Shown piece after piece: positions 63,181 through 64,000 of a DNA stretch of 64,000 nucleotides. The stretch is from Scortum barcoo (lineage: Eukaryota; Chordata; Actinopteri; Centrarchiformes; Terapontidae). The position numbers and the translations under genes were made by a program. Position 1 is the first letter of the stretch; each line of letters begins with the position of its first letter. The notes beneath the pieces are model-generated. The model saw nothing but the letters and a program-made list of their open reading frames with translations, searched no databases and was not told the DNA's origin. The stretch lies in the NCBI GenBank assembly GCA_023238725.1, contig CM041551.1, positions 10,529,759-10,593,758 of the forward strand, read 5' to 3'.

Positions 63181-63539
63181 TGGCTGCGTGTGCCTTCAAA
63201 ATAAAAGCGGAAAACTGTTAATTTGATGGCTATTTCCTGAATGTTTAAATACATTTAGAGTTTGAATTCTATTTTTTTTAATTACTCATGAACTCATGAA
63301 AAAAGCCGCCACGTGTGCAACAGTTACAGAGAGCTGTCCTTGGCAATTAAATATTTCTAACAATGCTCAAAGATATGTAGAAAGAAATTCACAGAAGTAA
63401 AAATTACTCAGTTCAAGATAAATGGATAAAATAAAGTATATACAATAGAATATAACACTATTATGGAACCGAATATATATATTTCAACAAAACATAGATA
63501 TATCATGATGATATACTTTATATAGTGACACACACACAC

Positions 63540-63660
63540 ATTGCATATTACCTGTAGCTTAACCCTCAGCCTAATTCAAGTCGTATCCCTAAAGTGTCAT
63601 GGTTTACCTTGAGGGAACCTTTTGTTGTACACACACACACACGCACATAAAGTAATACCT
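63540..63660 (+). repeat. Degenerate fish repeat with CA arrays
   Basis: TAACCCTCAGCCTAATTCAA, then CCTTGAGGGAACCTTTTG, flanked by short CA runs on both sides. This resembles a frequent fish repeat of the 'TAACCCTAA... ggacc (CA)n' kind, but diverged. Confidence 0.35.
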
Positions 63661-63897
63661 GTTACTGTAAGCTCTAACAGGCACAGTACGGATTGCTGTA
63701 ACCTTTCTCTGGGTTAGCAATATAACTCCTCATCAGGGTGCTAGCCCAGCACTAGCAGGGGAGGAACAGGCAAGATTGATGTTATTTGTCTCCTCACACA
63801 TGCTAAGATAGAGGTCACATCTTACTGATGTAAGACAAGAGAAGACATAACACAAGCTCCCCATTCTTCACTCAGAGGTGTCTTTGAGGGCTGCACA

Positions 63898-63933
63898 GAG
63901 AGAGAGAGAGACAGAGAGACAGAGAGAGAGAGC
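63898..63933. repeat. GA microsatellite
   Basis: AGAGAGAGAG with ACAGAG interruptions. Confidence 0.85.
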
Positions 63934-64000
63934 TCTCAGATGAACTTGTTTGAGAGTTTGACCTCATTTCAGATATGAAGATACAGACTCATTTATAGCT

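Larger units (their letters stand above)
63181..64000. other. 5' flank of fbxo15 to window edge
   Basis: AT-rich sequence, then CA and GA simple repeats. I find no exon of a head-to-head neighbour here. Confidence 0.6.

Overview
The window is vertebrate nuclear DNA, most likely from a ray-finned (percomorph-type) fish. It has large non-coding stretches, canonical GT-AG introns, long TA and CA microsatellites, short non-autonomous DNA transposons, and dispersed repeats of a kind I associate with perciform genomes. No bacterial, archaeal or phage gene organisation is present. Nearly all open reading frames here are chance ORFs.

One protein-coding gene can be reconstructed completely: fbxo15, an F-box protein gene on the minus strand (coding span 62893 down to 54318). 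I joined nine coding exons using GT-AG splice sites and consistent codon phase. They give 464 codons (463 residues plus stop). The product has an N-terminal F-box around residues 32-66 and then the long conserved C-terminal region of FBXO15. The upstream region (62894-63180) holds a TATA-like element, a near-palindromic RFX X-box and an ETS site. A poly(A) signal lies about 40 nt after the stop.

Positions 1 to about 54240 contain no gene I can support. In mammals a large gene desert separates NETO1 from FBXO15, and this stretch is plausibly the fish counterpart; that is inference. It contains microsatellites (notably two TA arrays of about 100 bp), a purine-rich tract, a decayed LINE 3' end (30417-30797), a hAT-like non-autonomous transposon with long terminal inverted repeats (26469-27019), a piggyBac-like MITE with TTAA duplications (49141-49435), and copies of two dispersed repeat families (A and B). 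It also holds several unique blocks dense in homeodomain-type motifs that look like candidate conserved regulatory elements. A second hAT-like MITE lies in fbxo15 intron 6.

I did not find a clearly new biological system. The items most worth checking are the fbxo15 control region (X-box, intronic octamer plus SOX motif, inverted forkhead pair), the candidate enhancers in the desert, the nested repeat arrangement at 48935-49710, and an isolated GC-rich open frame at 42915-43250.
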